DNA from: Psychromonas algicola
Lineage (GTDB): Bacteria; Pseudomonadota; Gammaproteobacteria; Enterobacterales; Psychromonadaceae
Direction: 5' to 3'
Assembly (NCBI RefSeq): GCF_004378355.1
Contig: NZ_SNUB01000001.1
Location: 62,001 to 126,000 of the forward strand
Length of the DNA stretch: 64,000 nt
Shown here: one piece after another, positions 44,839 to 56,243 of the stretch
Numbering within the stretch: position 1 is the stretch's first letter
Layout of the letters: every line of letters starts with the position of its first letter
Notes under the pieces: generated by a model
The model's input: the letters and a program-made list of their open reading frames with translations, nothing else
Database searches by the model: none
Told to the model about the DNA's origin: nothing
Program-made: the position numbers and the translations under genes

Positions 44839-45987
44839 ATGAATGAAGCATTAAATATCGCAGGTCAAACTTTAGTTTTACATCGTCATCCACGTAGAAG
44901 AAATGAAACTTTACAGGCGTGGGACTCTGCTGATGAATACCTAATTAATTACTTTAACGAAAATGAATTAGATAAATACATTACCGAAGACGAGCAATTA
45001 TTAATTCTTAATGACGGTTTTGGCGCATTAAGCTGTTTCTTTAACGAAATAGAACGCACAGTAGTATCAGACTCATTTTTATCTATAAGTTCAATTAAAC
45101 TAAATCTGCAACGTAATAGATGTGAAACTGAGCGAATTATAATACAAGATAGCCTACAAGAAATGACAAACAATGTGAAAGTTGTTTTAATCAAAGTTCC
45201 AAAAACATTAGCGTTTTTAGAATACCAATTGCAAGAATTGAGCAAAGTAATCAATAAAGACACTATTGTCGTTGCAGCTGGGAAAGTAGATGCAATCCAT
45301 AAATCAACACTCGCTTTATTTGAAAAATACATTGGTACAACTAAAACATCATTAGCTAAGAAAAAATCTCGTTTAATTTTTAGCTTAGTAGACCAAACTG
45401 AAATTATAGAAAAAGAAATTGCAACAACGTGGGAAATTGAACGTCAAGGTTGGAAGATTCATAACCATGCAAATGTATTTTCACGTAATCACCTTGATAT
45501 TGGTGGCCGTTATTTAATGGATAACCTACCAGAAGGAAATTTCATTAAAGTCATTGATTTAGGCTGTGGTAATGGTGTTGTTGGTATGGCTGCCGCTGAA
45601 GCATATCCTGATGCGCAAATTACGTTTATTGATGAATCATACATGGCAGTGGATTCTGCTCGCATCAATATGTTAAAGAATTTCGAAGAAGAGCGCTCTG
45701 ACAATACTCGATTTGTTGTAAATAACGGTTTAGTTGGATTTAAAGAGCGTAGCTATGACCTCATCTTATGTAACCCACCTTTCCATCAGCAACATACCAT
45801 TACTGATCATATTGCATGGGCAATGTTTAACGATGCGCATTTTTGCCTAGCGGTTAATGGCGAATTAGTTATTGTAGGTAATCGTCATTTAGATTATCAA
45901 GATAAGCTAGAGCGAATTTTTGGTAACTGCGAATTAGTCGCTGAAAATAAAAAATTCGTTATATTACGAGCAGTGAAAATGCAATAA
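44839..45987 (+). CDS. rlmG: 23S rRNA (guanine(1835)-N2)-methyltransferase RlmG
   Basis: This is an RNA methyltransferase of 382 residues with a duplicated Rossmann plan. The N-terminal domain lacks SAM motifs. The C-terminal domain has KVIDLGCGNGVVGMAAAEAY and the catalytic LILCNPPFHQQHTITDH. This matches E. coli RlmG (YgjO), which makes m2G1835. Length and the N-terminal LVLHRHPRRRNETLQAWDSA are typical. A terminator hairpin follows at 46001-46033. Confidence 0.93.
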   Translation: MNEALNIAGQTLVLHRHPRRRNETLQAWDSADEYLINYFNENELDKYITEDEQLLILNDGFGALSCFFNEIERTVVSDSFLSISSIKLNLQRNRCETERIIIQDSLQEMTNNVKVVLIKVPKTLAFLEYQLQELSKVINKDTIVVAAGKVDAIHKSTLALFEKYIGTTKTSLAKKKSRLIFSLVDQTEIIEKEIATTWEIERQGWKIHNHANVFSRNHLDIGGRYLMDNLPEGNFIKVIDLGCGNGVVGMAAAEAYPDAQITFIDESYMAVDSARINMLKNFEEERSDNTRFVVNNGLVGFKERSYDLILCNPPFHQQHTITDHIAWAMFNDAHFCLAVNGELVIVGNRHLDYQDKLERIFGNCELVAENKKFVILRAVKMQ

Positions 45988-46000
45988 AGTTAATTTCAAT

Positions 46001-46033
46001 AAGCAACAAAGTACCTTTTTTACTTTGTTGCTT
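46001..46033 (+). terminator. Terminator after rlmG
   Basis: The 13-bp stem AAGCAACAAAGTA / TACTTTGTTGCTT has a 7-nt loop. The T-run after it is short. Confidence 0.75.
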
Positions 46034-46076
46034 TAATTACCAGTCTATTTTCTATACCAACAATAAAAAACCTGTT

Positions 46077-46550
46077 CTAAATTTTCAAACAAGTATAAGC
46101 ATCGTTATGTTGTTTCGATTGAATTTTAATATGCTTTTTACTTAACTCTAATACCTTCACAGTCTCATTAACGCTTTTTGGAAATAACTGTTTCAGGTTC
46201 AACAATTGTTCAAGCTCTGGGTGGCTCACATTAATAAATTGGATATTATTCGATACAAACTGCAATTGATCGCCCTTAAGGTTCCATAAAGCGGTGTCAG
46301 CTTCTTTATATTGAAGTTGAGGCATTCCTCCCATTGCGAATAATAAAGTCGCATTACCAACAGAAGTACCATTGTTTATTAAATTAATAGTGTAATTGAA
46401 ATTTATTTTAAGGTTTTTATTAGGATCGCTAAAATCATGGTCACATTGCCAACTTCCATATAAATTAGCTTTATTAATACTGGTTTGATCTGCAAAACTT
46501 GCCATAGAGAATGAAAGTGCAGAAAGACATAATAATTTAGTTAAATTCAT
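46077..46550 (-). CDS. Hypothetical exported protein
   Basis: This is a periplasmic protein of 157 residues with a signal peptide ending MASFA. The mature chain begins with a lipocalin-like motif, LYGSWQCDHDF. Beta-rich strands follow (KINFNYTINLINNGTSVGNA, TALWNLKGDQLQFVSNNIQF), and a final Cys (AYTCLKI) could pair with the Cys in GSWQC. A small beta-barrel is plausible. The function is unknown. It is monocistronic, next to the suc terminator. Confidence 0.72.
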   Translation of the reverse strand: MNLTKLLCLSALSFSMASFADQTSINKANLYGSWQCDHDFSDPNKNLKINFNYTINLINNGTSVGNATLLFAMGGMPQLQYKEADTALWNLKGDQLQFVSNNIQFINVSHPELEQLLNLKQLFPKSVNETVKVLELSKKHIKIQSKQHNDAYTCLKI

Positions 46551-46662
46551 TTTAAACCTTGAAAGAAATAGACTGTTGAAAATTCGTTCACTATACCGAT
46601 TAAAAACTAAAAATAGATCCGTTATTTATTGAAGTTAATTTACTTAGCTTTACAGACAAAAA

Positions 46663-46686
46663 AAAGCCTCGATAGTTCGAGGCTTT
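46663..46686 (-). terminator. Terminator of the sdhCDAB-sucABCD operon
   Basis: The 10-bp stem AAAGCCTCGA / TCGAGGCTTT has a 4-nt loop. On the minus strand it is followed by a run of Ts. Confidence 0.88.
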
Positions 46687-46712
46687 CATCAATTGAAGTT
46701 ATTAACTCGATT

Positions 46713-47585
46713 TTACCAACCAGTTACTTCACGTAAAGCTTTACCGATTTCAGCTAAAGATTTAGTTGTTTTTACACCAGCATCTTCAAGCGCTTTGAAT
46801 TTATCTTCAGCAGTACCTTTACCGCCAGCGATAATCGCACCAGCATGTCCCATACGCTTACCAGCAGGAGCAGTTACACCCGCGATGTAAGAAACGACAG
46901 GTTTTGTCACATTGGCTTTAATAAATGCAGCCGCTTCCTCTTCCGCTGTCCCACCGATTTCACCTATCATTACAATAGCTTCTGTTTCTGGATCTTCTTG
47001 GAATAACTTTAAGATATCAATAAAGCTTGAACCAGGAATTGGATCACCACCGATACCAACACAAGTTGATTGCCCAAAACCTTCATCTGTTGTTTGTTTA
47101 ACCGCTTCATAAGTTAAAGTACCTGAACGCGATACAATACCTACTTTACCTTTCTTATGAATGTGACCAGGCATAATACCAATTTTACATTCATCAGGAG
47201 TGATAATACCTGGACAGTTAGGACCAATCATTACAACGCCTTCTTGATCCAGTTTCATTTTCACAGCCACTAAATCAAGTGTTGGAATTCCTTCAGTGAT
47301 GGTAACAATTAATTTAATCCCTGCATCGATAGCTTCTAAAATAGCATCTTTACAAAATGGTGCTGGTACATAAATAACAGAGGCAGTTGCACCTGTTGCT
47401 TTTACAGCTTCACTCACAGTATTAAATACAGGTAAACCTAAATGAGTTTGACCACCTTTGCCTGGTGATACACCACCAACCATTTGTGTACCATACTCTA
47501 ATGCTTGCTCAGAGTGAAAAGTACCTTGACCACCAGTGAACCCCTGACAAATTACTTTAGTGTCTTTATTAATTAAAATGCTCAT
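46713..47585 (-). CDS. sucD: Succinyl-CoA synthetase alpha subunit
   Basis: This 290-residue subunit converts succinyl-CoA to succinate with ADP or GDP. The CoA-binding Rossmann region carries [20 protein letters not shown]. The phosphohistidine motif is [19 protein letters not shown]. The gene shares a base with the end of sucC (47585) and is the last gene of the TCA operon. Confidence 0.96.
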   Translation of the reverse strand: MSILINKDTKVICQGFTGGQGTFHSEQALEYGTQMVGGVSPGKGGQTHLGLPVFNTVSEAVKATGATASVIYVPAPFCKDAILEAIDAGIKLIVTITEGIPTLDLVAVKMKLDQEGVVMIGPNCPGIITPDECKIGIMPGHIHKKGKVGIVSRSGTLTYEAVKQTTDEGFGQSTCVGIGGDPIPGSSFIDILKLFQEDPETEAIVMIGEIGGTAEEEAAAFIKANVTKPVVSYIAGVTAPAGKRMGHAGAIIAGGKGTAEDKFKALEDAGVKTTKSLAEIGKALREVTGW

Positions 47586-48751
47586 TATTTGCCACCTACC
47601 GCTTTAACAGATTGCTCAGCTGCATCTGATAAAGATGTTGCTGCAATAATATTAAGACCAGATTCAGCTAAGATCTTACGACCTAAATCTGCATTGTTAC
47701 CTTCTAAACGAACGATAACAGGAACTGATACACCGACTTCTGAAACTGCACCAATAACGCCGTCAGCAATCAAGTCACAACGTACGATACCGCCAAAGAT
47801 ATTCACTAAAACAGCTTCAACTTTGTCATCAGAAAGGATGATTTTAAATGCTTCAGTCACACGTTCTTTTGTTGCACCGCCGCCCACATCTAAGAAGTTT
47901 GCTGGGTTACCACCATGGAGATTAACCATATCCATAGTTCCCATAGCAAGACCTGCACCATTAACCATACAGCCAATGTTTCCGTCTAGTGCTACGTAGT
48001 TTAATTCCCACTGTGCCGCGTGCATTTCGCGTTCATCATCTTGCGTTGTATCATTAATCGCATGTAGTTCTTTTTGACGATACATTGCATTTGAATCGAT
48101 AGAGATTTTACCATCAAGGCAAATTAGGTCATCAGCACCGGTAACAACAAGCGGATTGATTTCTAATAACGATAAATCTTTTTCTTCAAAAATAGTCGCT
48201 AAACCTAAGAATATTTTAGTAAATTGACCGACTTGCTTACCAGAAAGGCCTAATTTGAATGCTAGCTCACGTCCTTGGTACGCTTGTGCGCCAACTAAAG
48301 GATCGATCATTGCTGTATGAATAAGTTCAGGCGTTTCTTCAGCCACTTTTTCAATTTCAACGCCGCCTTCAGTTGAAGCCATGAAAGTGACACGCTGTGA
48401 AGCACGGTCAATAACCGCTCCTAAATATAGTTCGTTTGCAATATCACTACAGCTTTCTAATAATAATTTATTAACAGGCTGACCATTTGCATCTGTTTGG
48501 TAAGTAACAAGGTTTTTACCTAGCCATTTATTAGCAAATTCAGTAATTGCTTCTGTTGAGTCAACTAACTGTACACCGCCCGCTTTACCACGGCCGCCTG
48601 CATGTACTTGACACTTAATAACCCACTTGTCTCCGCCCAACGTAGTTGCTGCTTTAACTGCATCAGCAGCACTATCGCAAGCTACACCCTGTGGTACCGG
48701 TAAACCGTATTCCGTAAATAGTTGTTTTGCCTGATATTCATGCAAATTCAT
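47585..48751 (-). CDS. sucC: Succinyl-CoA synthetase beta subunit
   Basis: This ATP-grasp subunit has 388 residues, the same length as E. coli SucC, from the ATG at 48751. The frame is open 57 nt further upstream, but that extension has no family similarity. Motifs are [52 protein letters not shown] and [17 protein letters not shown]. It overlaps sucD. Confidence 0.96.
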   Translation of the reverse strand: MNLHEYQAKQLFTEYGLPVPQGVACDSAADAVKAATTLGGDKWVIKCQVHAGGRGKAGGVQLVDSTEAITEFANKWLGKNLVTYQTDANGQPVNKLLLESCSDIANELYLGAVIDRASQRVTFMASTEGGVEIEKVAEETPELIHTAMIDPLVGAQAYQGRELAFKLGLSGKQVGQFTKIFLGLATIFEEKDLSLLEINPLVVTGADDLICLDGKISIDSNAMYRQKELHAINDTTQDDEREMHAAQWELNYVALDGNIGCMVNGAGLAMGTMDMVNLHGGNPANFLDVGGGATKERVTEAFKIILSDDKVEAVLVNIFGGIVRCDLIADGVIGAVSEVGVSVPVIVRLEGNNADLGRKILAESGLNIIAATSLSDAAEQSVKAVGGK

Positions 48752-48891
48752 ATTTGGTTTCCATCTTTTAGTTAAAATAAATAGCTCGAGAGCCCTGAGT
48801 GTAAACAAGAATGTTTAACTGCTCACAAAATAAGCAGTTAAACAATTGTTTCTTAAAGATTTTTTAACTGTCTAAACTAAGACAACTATTT

Positions 48892-50052
48892 TTATACATC
48901 TAATAACAGACGTGTTGGATCTTCAAGTAATTCTTTGATTGTTACTAAGAAACCTACAGATTCTTTGCCGTCGATCAAACGATGGTCATAAGAAAGTGCA
49001 AGATACATCATAGGTAAGATTTCAACTTTACCATCAACAGCCATTGGACGATCTTGGATTTTGTGCATACCTAAAATCGCAGCTTGTGGCGGATTGATGA
49101 TTGGTGTTGATAATAGAGAGCCGAATACGCCACCGTTAGTTACGGTAAAGTTACCGCCCATCATTTCATCAACGGTTAACTTACCATCACGACCTTTGAT
49201 TGCTAGTTCACGAATACCTTTTTCAATATCAGCAACACTTAATGTATCTGTATCACGTAAAACAGGTGTAACTAATCCGCGTGGTGTTGATACGGCAATA
49301 CTGATGTCGAAGAAATTATGATAAACAATATCAGTACCATCAATTGCAGCATTAACTTCTGGGTAACGCTTAAGCGCTTCTGTAACTGCTTTAATGTAGA
49401 AAGACATGAACCCTAAACGGATACCATGTTTTTTCTCAAAAACTTCTTGGTATTGTTTACGAAGATCCATAATAGGTTTCATATTCACTTCGTTAAAAGT
49501 AGTTAACATTGCCGTTGAGTTTTTCGCTTCTAATAGACGCTCAGCAACACGTTTACGTAAACGAGTCATTGGAACACGTTTATCACTACGAGCAGCCACA
49601 GCTGCTACGATGTCAACTTTTGGAGCCGTTTCATCTTTATTTTTAGCAGTGCGGAAATTATCAACATCTTCACGAGTGATCACACCACCTTTACCAGAAC
49701 CTTTAATGTCGCGTGCATCAATACCTTCTTCAAGCATTAAACGACGAACTGATGGGCTAGCATCAGCAGTTTCAGCTGGCGCTGGTGCAGCTTCTTCTTT
49801 ACTCGCAGCGGGTGCTTCACCTGCTTCTAATTTAGCTAATAATTGTTTTGATAGTACTGTTGCACCTTCATCTTCAATTATTTCTTTTAAAATACCAGAT
49901 GCCGTAGCAGGTACTTCTAAAACCACTTTATCTGTTTCAATTTCTACTAAAACTTCATCACGTTCAACAAAGTCGCCAGGTTGTTTGTGCCATGTAGCAA
50001 CAGTTGCATCAGCAACTGACTCTGGAAGTTCTGGAACTAATACTTCAATCAT
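48892..50052 (-). CDS. sucB: 2-oxoglutarate dehydrogenase E2 (dihydrolipoyl succinyltransferase)
   Basis: This 386-residue E2 subunit has one N-terminal lipoyl domain ([13 protein letters not shown], lipoyl-Lys42), an Ala/Glu/Pro linker, a subunit-binding domain ([20 protein letters not shown]) and a catalytic domain with [20 protein letters not shown] and the active-site [17 protein letters not shown]. It transfers the succinyl group to CoA. It lies between sucA and sucC. Confidence 0.96.
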   Translation of the reverse strand: MIEVLVPELPESVADATVATWHKQPGDFVERDEVLVEIETDKVVLEVPATASGILKEIIEDEGATVLSKQLLAKLEAGEAPAASKEEAAPAPAETADASPSVRRLMLEEGIDARDIKGSGKGGVITREDVDNFRTAKNKDETAPKVDIVAAVAARSDKRVPMTRLRKRVAERLLEAKNSTAMLTTFNEVNMKPIMDLRKQYQEVFEKKHGIRLGFMSFYIKAVTEALKRYPEVNAAIDGTDIVYHNFFDISIAVSTPRGLVTPVLRDTDTLSVADIEKGIRELAIKGRDGKLTVDEMMGGNFTVTNGGVFGSLLSTPIINPPQAAILGMHKIQDRPMAVDGKVEILPMMYLALSYDHRLIDGKESVGFLVTIKELLEDPTRLLLDV

Positions 50053-50106
50053 AATAACGCTTCCTACTATAAATAATTTGATTCAATAAATTCGATTTAG
50101 CTTTGC

Positions 50107-52917
50107 TTATTCTTCTACAAAACCAAGCGCTTCATTTACTAATGCTTTTTGTTGTTTCACATGCAGCGACATATAACCGACTGCGGTTGATGCTGAAGCT
50201 TCACGACCAGCATAATGCAAACTTGCACCATTAGGCATAACGCTACGGAAATTATGTTGACTACAGTACCAAGCACCTTGGTTTTGTGGCTCTTCTTGAC
50301 ACCATACAAAATCAGTTACATGGGCATACTGTTCAAGCAAGGCATTTACTTCTTCCGTAGGGAATGGGTATAACTGCTCAATACGTATAATAGCGACATT
50401 ATTCAGTTCTTCAGCACGACGTTTTTCTAATAGCTCGTAATAAACTTTACCACTACATAAAACAATACGATTAACTGCTTTAGGATCTAACTCATCAACT
50501 TCACCGATTGCATTCAAGAAAGTCCCTGATGCCAATTCATCTAAGCTTGAAACAGCTAAAGGATGACGTAGTAAAGATTTAGGAGACATAACAATCAATG
50601 GACGACGCATAGAACGAACAACTTGGCGACGTAACATGTGATAAACCTGCGCAGGTGTAGACGGAACGCAAACTTGCATGTTGTGCTCTGCACATAATTG
50701 TAAGTAACGCTCTAAACGTGCAGATGAATGCTCAGGACCTTGACCTTCATAACCATGAGGTAAGAGAACGGTTAGACCACACATGCGGCCCCACTTCTGT
50801 TCACCTGATGATAAAAATTGGTCAAAGACAACTTGTGCACCATTTGCAAAATCACCAAACTGCGCTTCCCAAATACATAAACCTTTAGGTGCTGCCGTTG
50901 AGTAACCATATTCAAAAGCTAAAACCGCTTCTTCTGACAATACTGAATCGTAAACATCAAAATGACCTTGATCATCTGAAATGTTTTTAAGTGGAATATA
51001 GCGACCAGCTTCTGTTTGTTCATGCAAAACAGCATGACGATGGAAGAAAGTACCGCGTCCAGAATCTTGACCCACTAAACGAATATTGTATTTAGAGTCT
51101 AATAAGGTTGCATAAGCTAAGTTTTCAGCAAAACCCCAATCACATAACTTTTCACCACGCGCCATAGCAAGGCGATCGTTGTAAATCTTGCCAACACGAG
51201 GATGTTGTTTTTGATCTTCTGGGTATTGACTGATTGATTCACCTAATTCAATTAAGCGCTCTTTTGGATAAGAAGCTTCATAAGGAGAATCCCAGTTGTG
51301 TTTTAAATAAGGCGTCCAATCAACGGTATTACCTTGCATTGGTTGCCATTCTTTAACCACGCATTCACCAGCATCTAATGCATCACGGTAATCTGACACT
51401 AATTGTTTAGCAAAACCTTCACCAATCACACCTTCACTTTCTAATTGCTTAGAATAAATATCACGAGGTGTTGGATGTTTTTTGATTTTTTTGTACATCA
51501 CAGGCTGTGTTGCACTTGGCTCATCGGCTTCATTGTGACCATGACGACGGTAACAAACTAAATCGATAACAACATCACGTTTAAATTTATTACGGAAATC
51601 AACCGCAATTTGTGCAGCGTGCATTACCGCTTCAGGATCATCACCATTAACATGAAAAATAGGTGCTTGGACCATTTTTGCAATATCAGTACAGTAACGA
51701 GTTGAACGCGTGTCTTCAGGATTAGATGTTGTAAAACCGACTTGGTTATTGATAACGATACGAATAGTACCGCTTACTTTGAAGGCACGTGCCTGCGACA
51801 TATTAAATGTCTCTTGTACAACACCTTGACCAGAAATCGCAGAATCACCGTGAATAGTAATAGGTAATACAGTTTCACCAACGCTATTTAGACGTTCTTG
51901 ACGAGCACGAACCGAGCCTAAAACAACAGGATTAACTATTTCTAAATGTGAAGGGTTAAAGGCTAATGATAAATGAACATTACCCTTAGGTGTTTTAAAA
52001 TCACTACTAAAACCTTGGTGATATTTAACATCACTTGAACCATCAACAATAGAATGCTTACCAGCAAACTCGTTAAATAAATCCGTTGGTTTTTTACCTA
52101 GCACGTTAACTAATACATTTAAACGGCCTCGATGAGCCATTCCGATAACAACCTCTTTTGCACCTTGCTCACCCGAACGGCGGATAACTTCTTTAAGCAT
52201 AGGAACAAATGAATCGCCACCTTCAAGAGAGAAACGTTTCGCGCCAGGAAATTTAGAACCGATATAACGCTCTAAACCTTCAGCTGCAGTTAACTCTTCT
52301 AAGAATCTATGTTTAGCTTCATCACTAAATGAAGGGCTACTCTGGCTTGATTCGATACGATTTTGAATCCAACGTTTTTCTTCGATGTTGGTGATGTGCA
52401 TATATTCCACACCCAACGAACCGCAGTAAGTACGTTTGAGCGATGCTATCAAATCCTTTAAAATCATAGTTTCATTGCCAGCGGCAAATGAACCCACGTT
52501 AAAATTAGCATCTAGATCAGCGCCACCAAGCTCATGATAGAATGGGTCTAAATCTTTAATCGTTTCATGTTTCACTAAACCTAATGGGTCTAGGTTTGCC
52601 ACTTCATGTCCACGATTACGATAAGCTCCTATTAACTGTAATACTTTAACTTGCTTAGCATCGTTGTGAACAGCACCTTCAGGTGGGGCAAAACATTTTG
52701 GCCCTTTTGCAGCATGCTTCATTTGTTCACGAATCACAGAATGTCGCTCTTCAGGAGCTTCACTCACACTTGGTAATGCATCAAAGACTTCACGCCAATT
52801 GGCATCCACTGAAAGTGGATCATCTAAATAAGATTCGTAAAGATCTTCAATGTAAGTAGAATTTGCCCCGGAAAGATGCGATGAGGCTAACCAAGTTTCC
52901 ATTACATTAGTTGGCAT
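50107..52917 (-). CDS. sucA: 2-oxoglutarate dehydrogenase E1 component
   Basis: This thiamine-diphosphate-dependent decarboxylase has 936 residues, close to the E. coli enzyme (933). Visible parts are the N-terminal LSGANSTYIEDLYESYLDDP, VVIGMAHRGRLNVLVNVLG, the ThDP/Mg segment FHVNGDDPEAVMHAAQIA, GHNEADEPSATQPVMY and the transketolase-like central part with DSGRGTFFHRHAVL. It commits 2-oxoglutarate to succinyl-CoA in the TCA cycle. Confidence 0.97.
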   Translation of the reverse strand: MPTNVMETWLASSHLSGANSTYIEDLYESYLDDPLSVDANWREVFDALPSVSEAPEERHSVIREQMKHAAKGPKCFAPPEGAVHNDAKQVKVLQLIGAYRNRGHEVANLDPLGLVKHETIKDLDPFYHELGGADLDANFNVGSFAAGNETMILKDLIASLKRTYCGSLGVEYMHITNIEEKRWIQNRIESSQSSPSFSDEAKHRFLEELTAAEGLERYIGSKFPGAKRFSLEGGDSFVPMLKEVIRRSGEQGAKEVVIGMAHRGRLNVLVNVLGKKPTDLFNEFAGKHSIVDGSSDVKYHQGFSSDFKTPKGNVHLSLAFNPSHLEIVNPVVLGSVRARQERLNSVGETVLPITIHGDSAISGQGVVQETFNMSQARAFKVSGTIRIVINNQVGFTTSNPEDTRSTRYCTDIAKMVQAPIFHVNGDDPEAVMHAAQIAVDFRNKFKRDVVIDLVCYRRHGHNEADEPSATQPVMYKKIKKHPTPRDIYSKQLESEGVIGEGFAKQLVSDYRDALDAGECVVKEWQPMQGNTVDWTPYLKHNWDSPYEASYPKERLIELGESISQYPEDQKQHPRVGKIYNDRLAMARGEKLCDWGFAENLAYATLLDSKYNIRLVGQDSGRGTFFHRHAVLHEQTEAGRYIPLKNISDDQGHFDVYDSVLSEEAVLAFEYGYSTAAPKGLCIWEAQFGDFANGAQVVFDQFLSSGEQKWGRMCGLTVLLPHGYEGQGPEHSSARLERYLQLCAEHNMQVCVPSTPAQVYHMLRRQVVRSMRRPLIVMSPKSLLRHPLAVSSLDELASGTFLNAIGEVDELDPKAVNRIVLCSGKVYYELLEKRRAEELNNVAIIRIEQLYPFPTEEVNALLEQYAHVTDFVWCQEEPQNQGAWYCSQHNFRSVMPNGASLHYAGREASASTAVGYMSLHVKQQKALVNEALGFVEE

Positions 52918-52953
52918 TAAAATTCCTTATTCTATATTAATGCTAAATTACAA

Positions 52954-53670
52954 TTAAACTGCGCGTTGTAATAACATTGATTTAATTTTACCAATCGCTT
53001 TGGTCGGGTTTAATCCTTTCGGACAAACACTCACACAGTTCATGATACCGTGACAACGGAAAACACTGAAAGCATCATCTAAATCATCCAAGCGTTCTTC
53101 TGTTGCGCTATCTCGACTATCGATAAGGAAACGGTATGCTGCTAATAAACCAGCTGGGCCGATAAACTTATCAGGGTTCCACCAAAATGATGGACAAGAC
53201 GTTGAACAACATGCACATAAAATACATTCGTACAAACCATCTAAATGTTCACGCTCTTCAGGAGATTGTTTAAATTCTCCTGCAGGCGGAGTTTTGTCAT
53301 CAGTAATTAAAAATGGTTTCACTTTTTCATACTGAGTATAAAACTGAGTCATATCGATAACTAAATCACGCACTACTGGTAAACCAGGTAATGGGCGAAG
53401 AATTATCTTCTTACCTTTAGAAAGTAGATCAGAAATGGGAGTAATGCACGCTAATGCATTTTTACCATTAATATTTAAACCATCACTACCACACACACCT
53501 TCACGACATGAACGACGGAAAGAAAGTGTTTTATCTTGTTCTTTTAATTGAATTAAAGCATCCAACACCATCATGTCAGAACCTTCAGCGATTTCAAGGT
53601 TCATATCATGCATAGATGGCTTGTCATCTATGTCAGGGTTATAACGATAAACAGAAAATGTAACATTCAT
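52954..53670 (-). CDS. sdhB: Succinate dehydrogenase iron-sulfur subunit
   Basis: This 238-residue subunit carries the electron relay to quinone. The [2Fe-2S] motif SCREGVCGSDGLNINGKNA, then CILCACCSTSCPSFWWN ([4Fe-4S]) and CHGIMNCVSVCPKGLNP ([3Fe-4S]) are all present. The length equals E. coli SdhB. It lies 13 nt after sdhA. Confidence 0.97.
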   Translation of the reverse strand: MNVTFSVYRYNPDIDDKPSMHDMNLEIAEGSDMMVLDALIQLKEQDKTLSFRRSCREGVCGSDGLNINGKNALACITPISDLLSKGKKIILRPLPGLPVVRDLVIDMTQFYTQYEKVKPFLITDDKTPPAGEFKQSPEEREHLDGLYECILCACCSTSCPSFWWNPDKFIGPAGLLAAYRFLIDSRDSATEERLDDLDDAFSVFRCHGIMNCVSVCPKGLNPTKAIGKIKSMLLQRAV

Positions 53671-53683
53671 TTTTTAAACCTTC

Positions 53684-55459
53684 TTAGTAAACACGTGCTT
53701 TAGGGGGGAAAGCTTCACGTAGTACTGGCGCCATATTAACGTCACGTTTACACATACTTTCTGTTTCAGGATTGAAGATACTATGGTGTAACCAATTTGC
53801 ATCATCACGATCAGGGAAATCAAAGCGACTATGTGCACCACGACTTTCAGTACGGAAGTTTGCTGCAAGCGCCGTAGAAAATGCAGTTTCCATTAGATTG
53901 TCTAATTCTAAACATTCAATACGATTAGTATTAAATTCACTACTCTTATCATCTAATTTTGCATTTTTTAAACGTTCACGTAATACACGTAATTCAGCAA
54001 GGCCTTCAGCCATTGCTTCACCATCACGGAATACAGAGAAATTGTTTTGCATGCATTGTTGCAAATCTTTACGAATTTGATTTGGACATTCAGTGCCGTT
54101 ACCGTGTTCCCAACGGTTAAAGCGTTCTAATGCTGCATCAATATTCTCTTGAGTTGCTTCTTTAGCGGTATTTTCTTTTGTTAATACTTGACCAAGATGT
54201 TTACCAGCCGCACGTCCGAAAACAACTAAATCTAATAAAGAGTTACCACCTAAACGGTTTGCCCCATGAACAGATACACTTGCAATTTCACCTACAGCAA
54301 ATAAACCTTTTACTTCAACATCTTTGCCGTTTTCATCAAGCTTCAAAACTTGACCGTTAACTGTAGTCGGTACACCGCCCATCATGTAGTGACAAGTTGG
54401 AATAATTGGAATTGGCTCATGCACAGGATCAACGTGTGCAAATGTACGAGACAATTCACATATACCAGGTAATTTAGACTCTAGAACGTCTTCACCTAAA
54501 TGATCTAGTTTCAGTTTAATGTGTGTACCCCAAGGGCCTTCACAACCACGCCCTTCACGAATTTCAATCATGATAGAACGCGCAACTACATCACGCCCAG
54601 CTAAATCTTTAGCGTTAGGAGCATAACGTTCCATGAAACGTTCGCCGTCTTTATTGAGAAGGTAACCACCTTCACCACGACAACCTTCTGTAACTAATAC
54701 ACCCGCACCGGCAATACCTGTGGGGTGGAATTGCCACATTTCCATATCTTGTACTGGCACACCAGCACGCAATGCCATACCCACACCATCACCAGTGTTA
54801 ATATGTGCATTAGTAGTCGATTGATAAATACGACCTGCACCACCTGTTGCCAACACTGTCGCTTGTGCTTTAAATACACAAACTTCACCGCTTTCAATAT
54901 CAATGGCAGTACAACCAACCACATCTCCATCATCATTCTTGATTAGGTCAAGTGCATACCACTCAGAGAAAATAGTCGTTTTATTTTTAATATTCTGTTG
55001 GTAAAGCGTATGTAATAAAGCATGACCTGTACGGTCAGCTGCTGCTGCAGTACGAGCAGCTTGTTCACCACCAAATTCTTTAGATTGACCACCAAATGGA
55101 CGTTGGTATACAGAGCCATCTTCGAAACGAGAAAATGGTAAGCCCATATTTTCAAGCTCACGAACTGCATCAGGACCTTCTTTACACATAAATTCAATAG
55201 CGTCTTGGTCGCCGATAAAATCAGACCCTTTAACGGTATCGTACATGTGCCATTCCCAGTTATCTGGATGCGAGTTACCAAGTGCAACGGTAATACCACC
55301 TTGAGCAGATACTGTGTGAGAGCGCGTTGGGAATACTTTAGTAATCAACGCACAACTTTTGCCTTCTTGCGAAATAGATAATGCCGCGCGCATACCTGCA
55401 CCACCGGCACCAATTACAATCGCATCAAATTCACGAATAGGTAAACTCACTTTACACAC
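53684..55459 (-). CDS. sdhA: Succinate dehydrogenase flavoprotein subunit
   Basis: This 591-residue subunit has a covalent FAD. The dinucleotide motif is [18 protein letters not shown]. The flavinylated His48 is in [18 protein letters not shown]. The active-site region is [19 protein letters not shown] and the C-terminal part is [18 protein letters not shown]. The start overlaps the end of sdhD by 8 nt. Confidence 0.97.
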   Translation of the reverse strand: MCKVSLPIREFDAIVIGAGGAGMRAALSISQEGKSCALITKVFPTRSHTVSAQGGITVALGNSHPDNWEWHMYDTVKGSDFIGDQDAIEFMCKEGPDAVRELENMGLPFSRFEDGSVYQRPFGGQSKEFGGEQAARTAAAADRTGHALLHTLYQQNIKNKTTIFSEWYALDLIKNDDGDVVGCTAIDIESGEVCVFKAQATVLATGGAGRIYQSTTNAHINTGDGVGMALRAGVPVQDMEMWQFHPTGIAGAGVLVTEGCRGEGGYLLNKDGERFMERYAPNAKDLAGRDVVARSIMIEIREGRGCEGPWGTHIKLKLDHLGEDVLESKLPGICELSRTFAHVDPVHEPIPIIPTCHYMMGGVPTTVNGQVLKLDENGKDVEVKGLFAVGEIASVSVHGANRLGGNSLLDLVVFGRAAGKHLGQVLTKENTAKEATQENIDAALERFNRWEHGNGTECPNQIRKDLQQCMQNNFSVFRDGEAMAEGLAELRVLRERLKNAKLDDKSSEFNTNRIECLELDNLMETAFSTALAANFRTESRGAHSRFDFPDRDDANWLHHSIFNPETESMCKRDVNMAPVLREAFPPKARVY

Positions 55460-55796
55460 CCCACAAAATTACAAAACCAAAAATAACGTAAACAAATGCA
55501 ACTGTCGTTAACACAAACTGTAATGTGCCACGTAATAAAGTACATTTAACGTAATCCGTTAATACTTGCCAGATACCGATCCAAGAATGGACCAACATTG
55601 CAACTAAAGCCATTAACGTAAATACTTTTGTTAATGTTAACGAAAAGAAATCAGACCAAACTTGATAAGTCATATCAGTAAAAGCGATGAAACCTACTAA
55701 ATAAATAGTGTAGGCCAATAATATAACTGCACTAGCGCGTAATAGAATGTAATCATGAACACCACTGCGCCCGAACGTACCTGCAACCTTTACCAT
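55452..55796 (-). CDS. sdhD: Succinate dehydrogenase membrane anchor SdhD
   Basis: This 114-residue protein has three TM helices (about 20-40, 52-75, 86-110). The sequence [20 protein letters not shown] and the heme/quinone region [15 protein letters not shown] match the E. coli subunit. It overlaps sdhC by 7 nt and sdhA by 8 nt. Confidence 0.94.
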   Translation of the reverse strand: MVKVAGTFGRSGVHDYILLRASAVILLAYTIYLVGFIAFTDMTYQVWSDFFSLTLTKVFTLMALVAMLVHSWIGIWQVLTDYVKCTLLRGTLQFVLTTVAFVYVIFGFVILWGV

Positions 55797-56164
55797 ACTA
55801 AAATCCCCGCTAATACTGACAATGCAGCGGTGATAACAAAGCCCACTTTTGCACTTAATGATGAACTATCCATTTCTTCCCAATGCCCTAGATCTTGAAT
55901 CATATGGCGAATACCAAATACAGCATGGTAAGCAAGTCCTGTTAACGATCCCCAAAAAACGAATTCAACAATAAACAAGTCAAAGTAGCCTTGCACACGT
56001 TGGAAGTCTTCTGCTGATGATAATGAACAATTAAGAAGGGTTAGAAATATTGCTAACGCAATAAAAACGATGATTCCAGAAACACGATGCAGAATTGACG
56101 CTGTAGCGGTAACTGGCATTTTGACCGTGGTTAGGTCTAAATTTTTAGGTCTCTCTTTTCGCAC
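55790..56164 (-). CDS. sdhC: Succinate dehydrogenase cytochrome b556 subunit SdhC
   Basis: This 124-residue protein has three TM helices. Family marks are RPKNLDLTTVKMPVTATASI, LHRVSGIIVFIALAIFL with the quinone-site Ser/Arg region, and YHAVFGIRHMIQDLGHW, which contains the heme-ligating His. It is the first gene of sdhCDAB-sucABCD, and the ArcA-like site lies about 50 bp upstream. Confidence 0.95.
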   Translation of the reverse strand: MRKERPKNLDLTTVKMPVTATASILHRVSGIIVFIALAIFLTLLNCSLSSAEDFQRVQGYFDLFIVEFVFWGSLTGLAYHAVFGIRHMIQDLGHWEEMDSSSLSAKVGFVITAALSVLAGILVW

Positions 56165-56216
56165 AATTTATCTCTTTTTAATGGCTATAAATTAGGGGTT
56201 ATTTTACAAGTCGTAT

Positions 56217-56243
56217 TGTTAGCATAATGTTAACGCAATGTGA
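56217..56243. promoter_or_regulatory. Three-repeat ArcA-type site between sdhC and gltA
   Basis: TGTTA (56217), TGTTA (56228) and TGTGA (56239) are direct repeats at an exact 11-bp period. This is the known ArcA recognition layout for anaerobic repression of TCA genes. It is placed 53-79 bp upstream of sdhC and 270-300 bp upstream of gltA. Confidence 0.72.

Noticed and set aside
47589..50089. Long plus-strand open frames (136 aa at 47589, 227 aa at 49406)
   Set aside because: They lie entirely or mainly opposite sucC and sucB, have Ser/Thr/Pro-rich shadow composition, no ribosome site and no family similarity.
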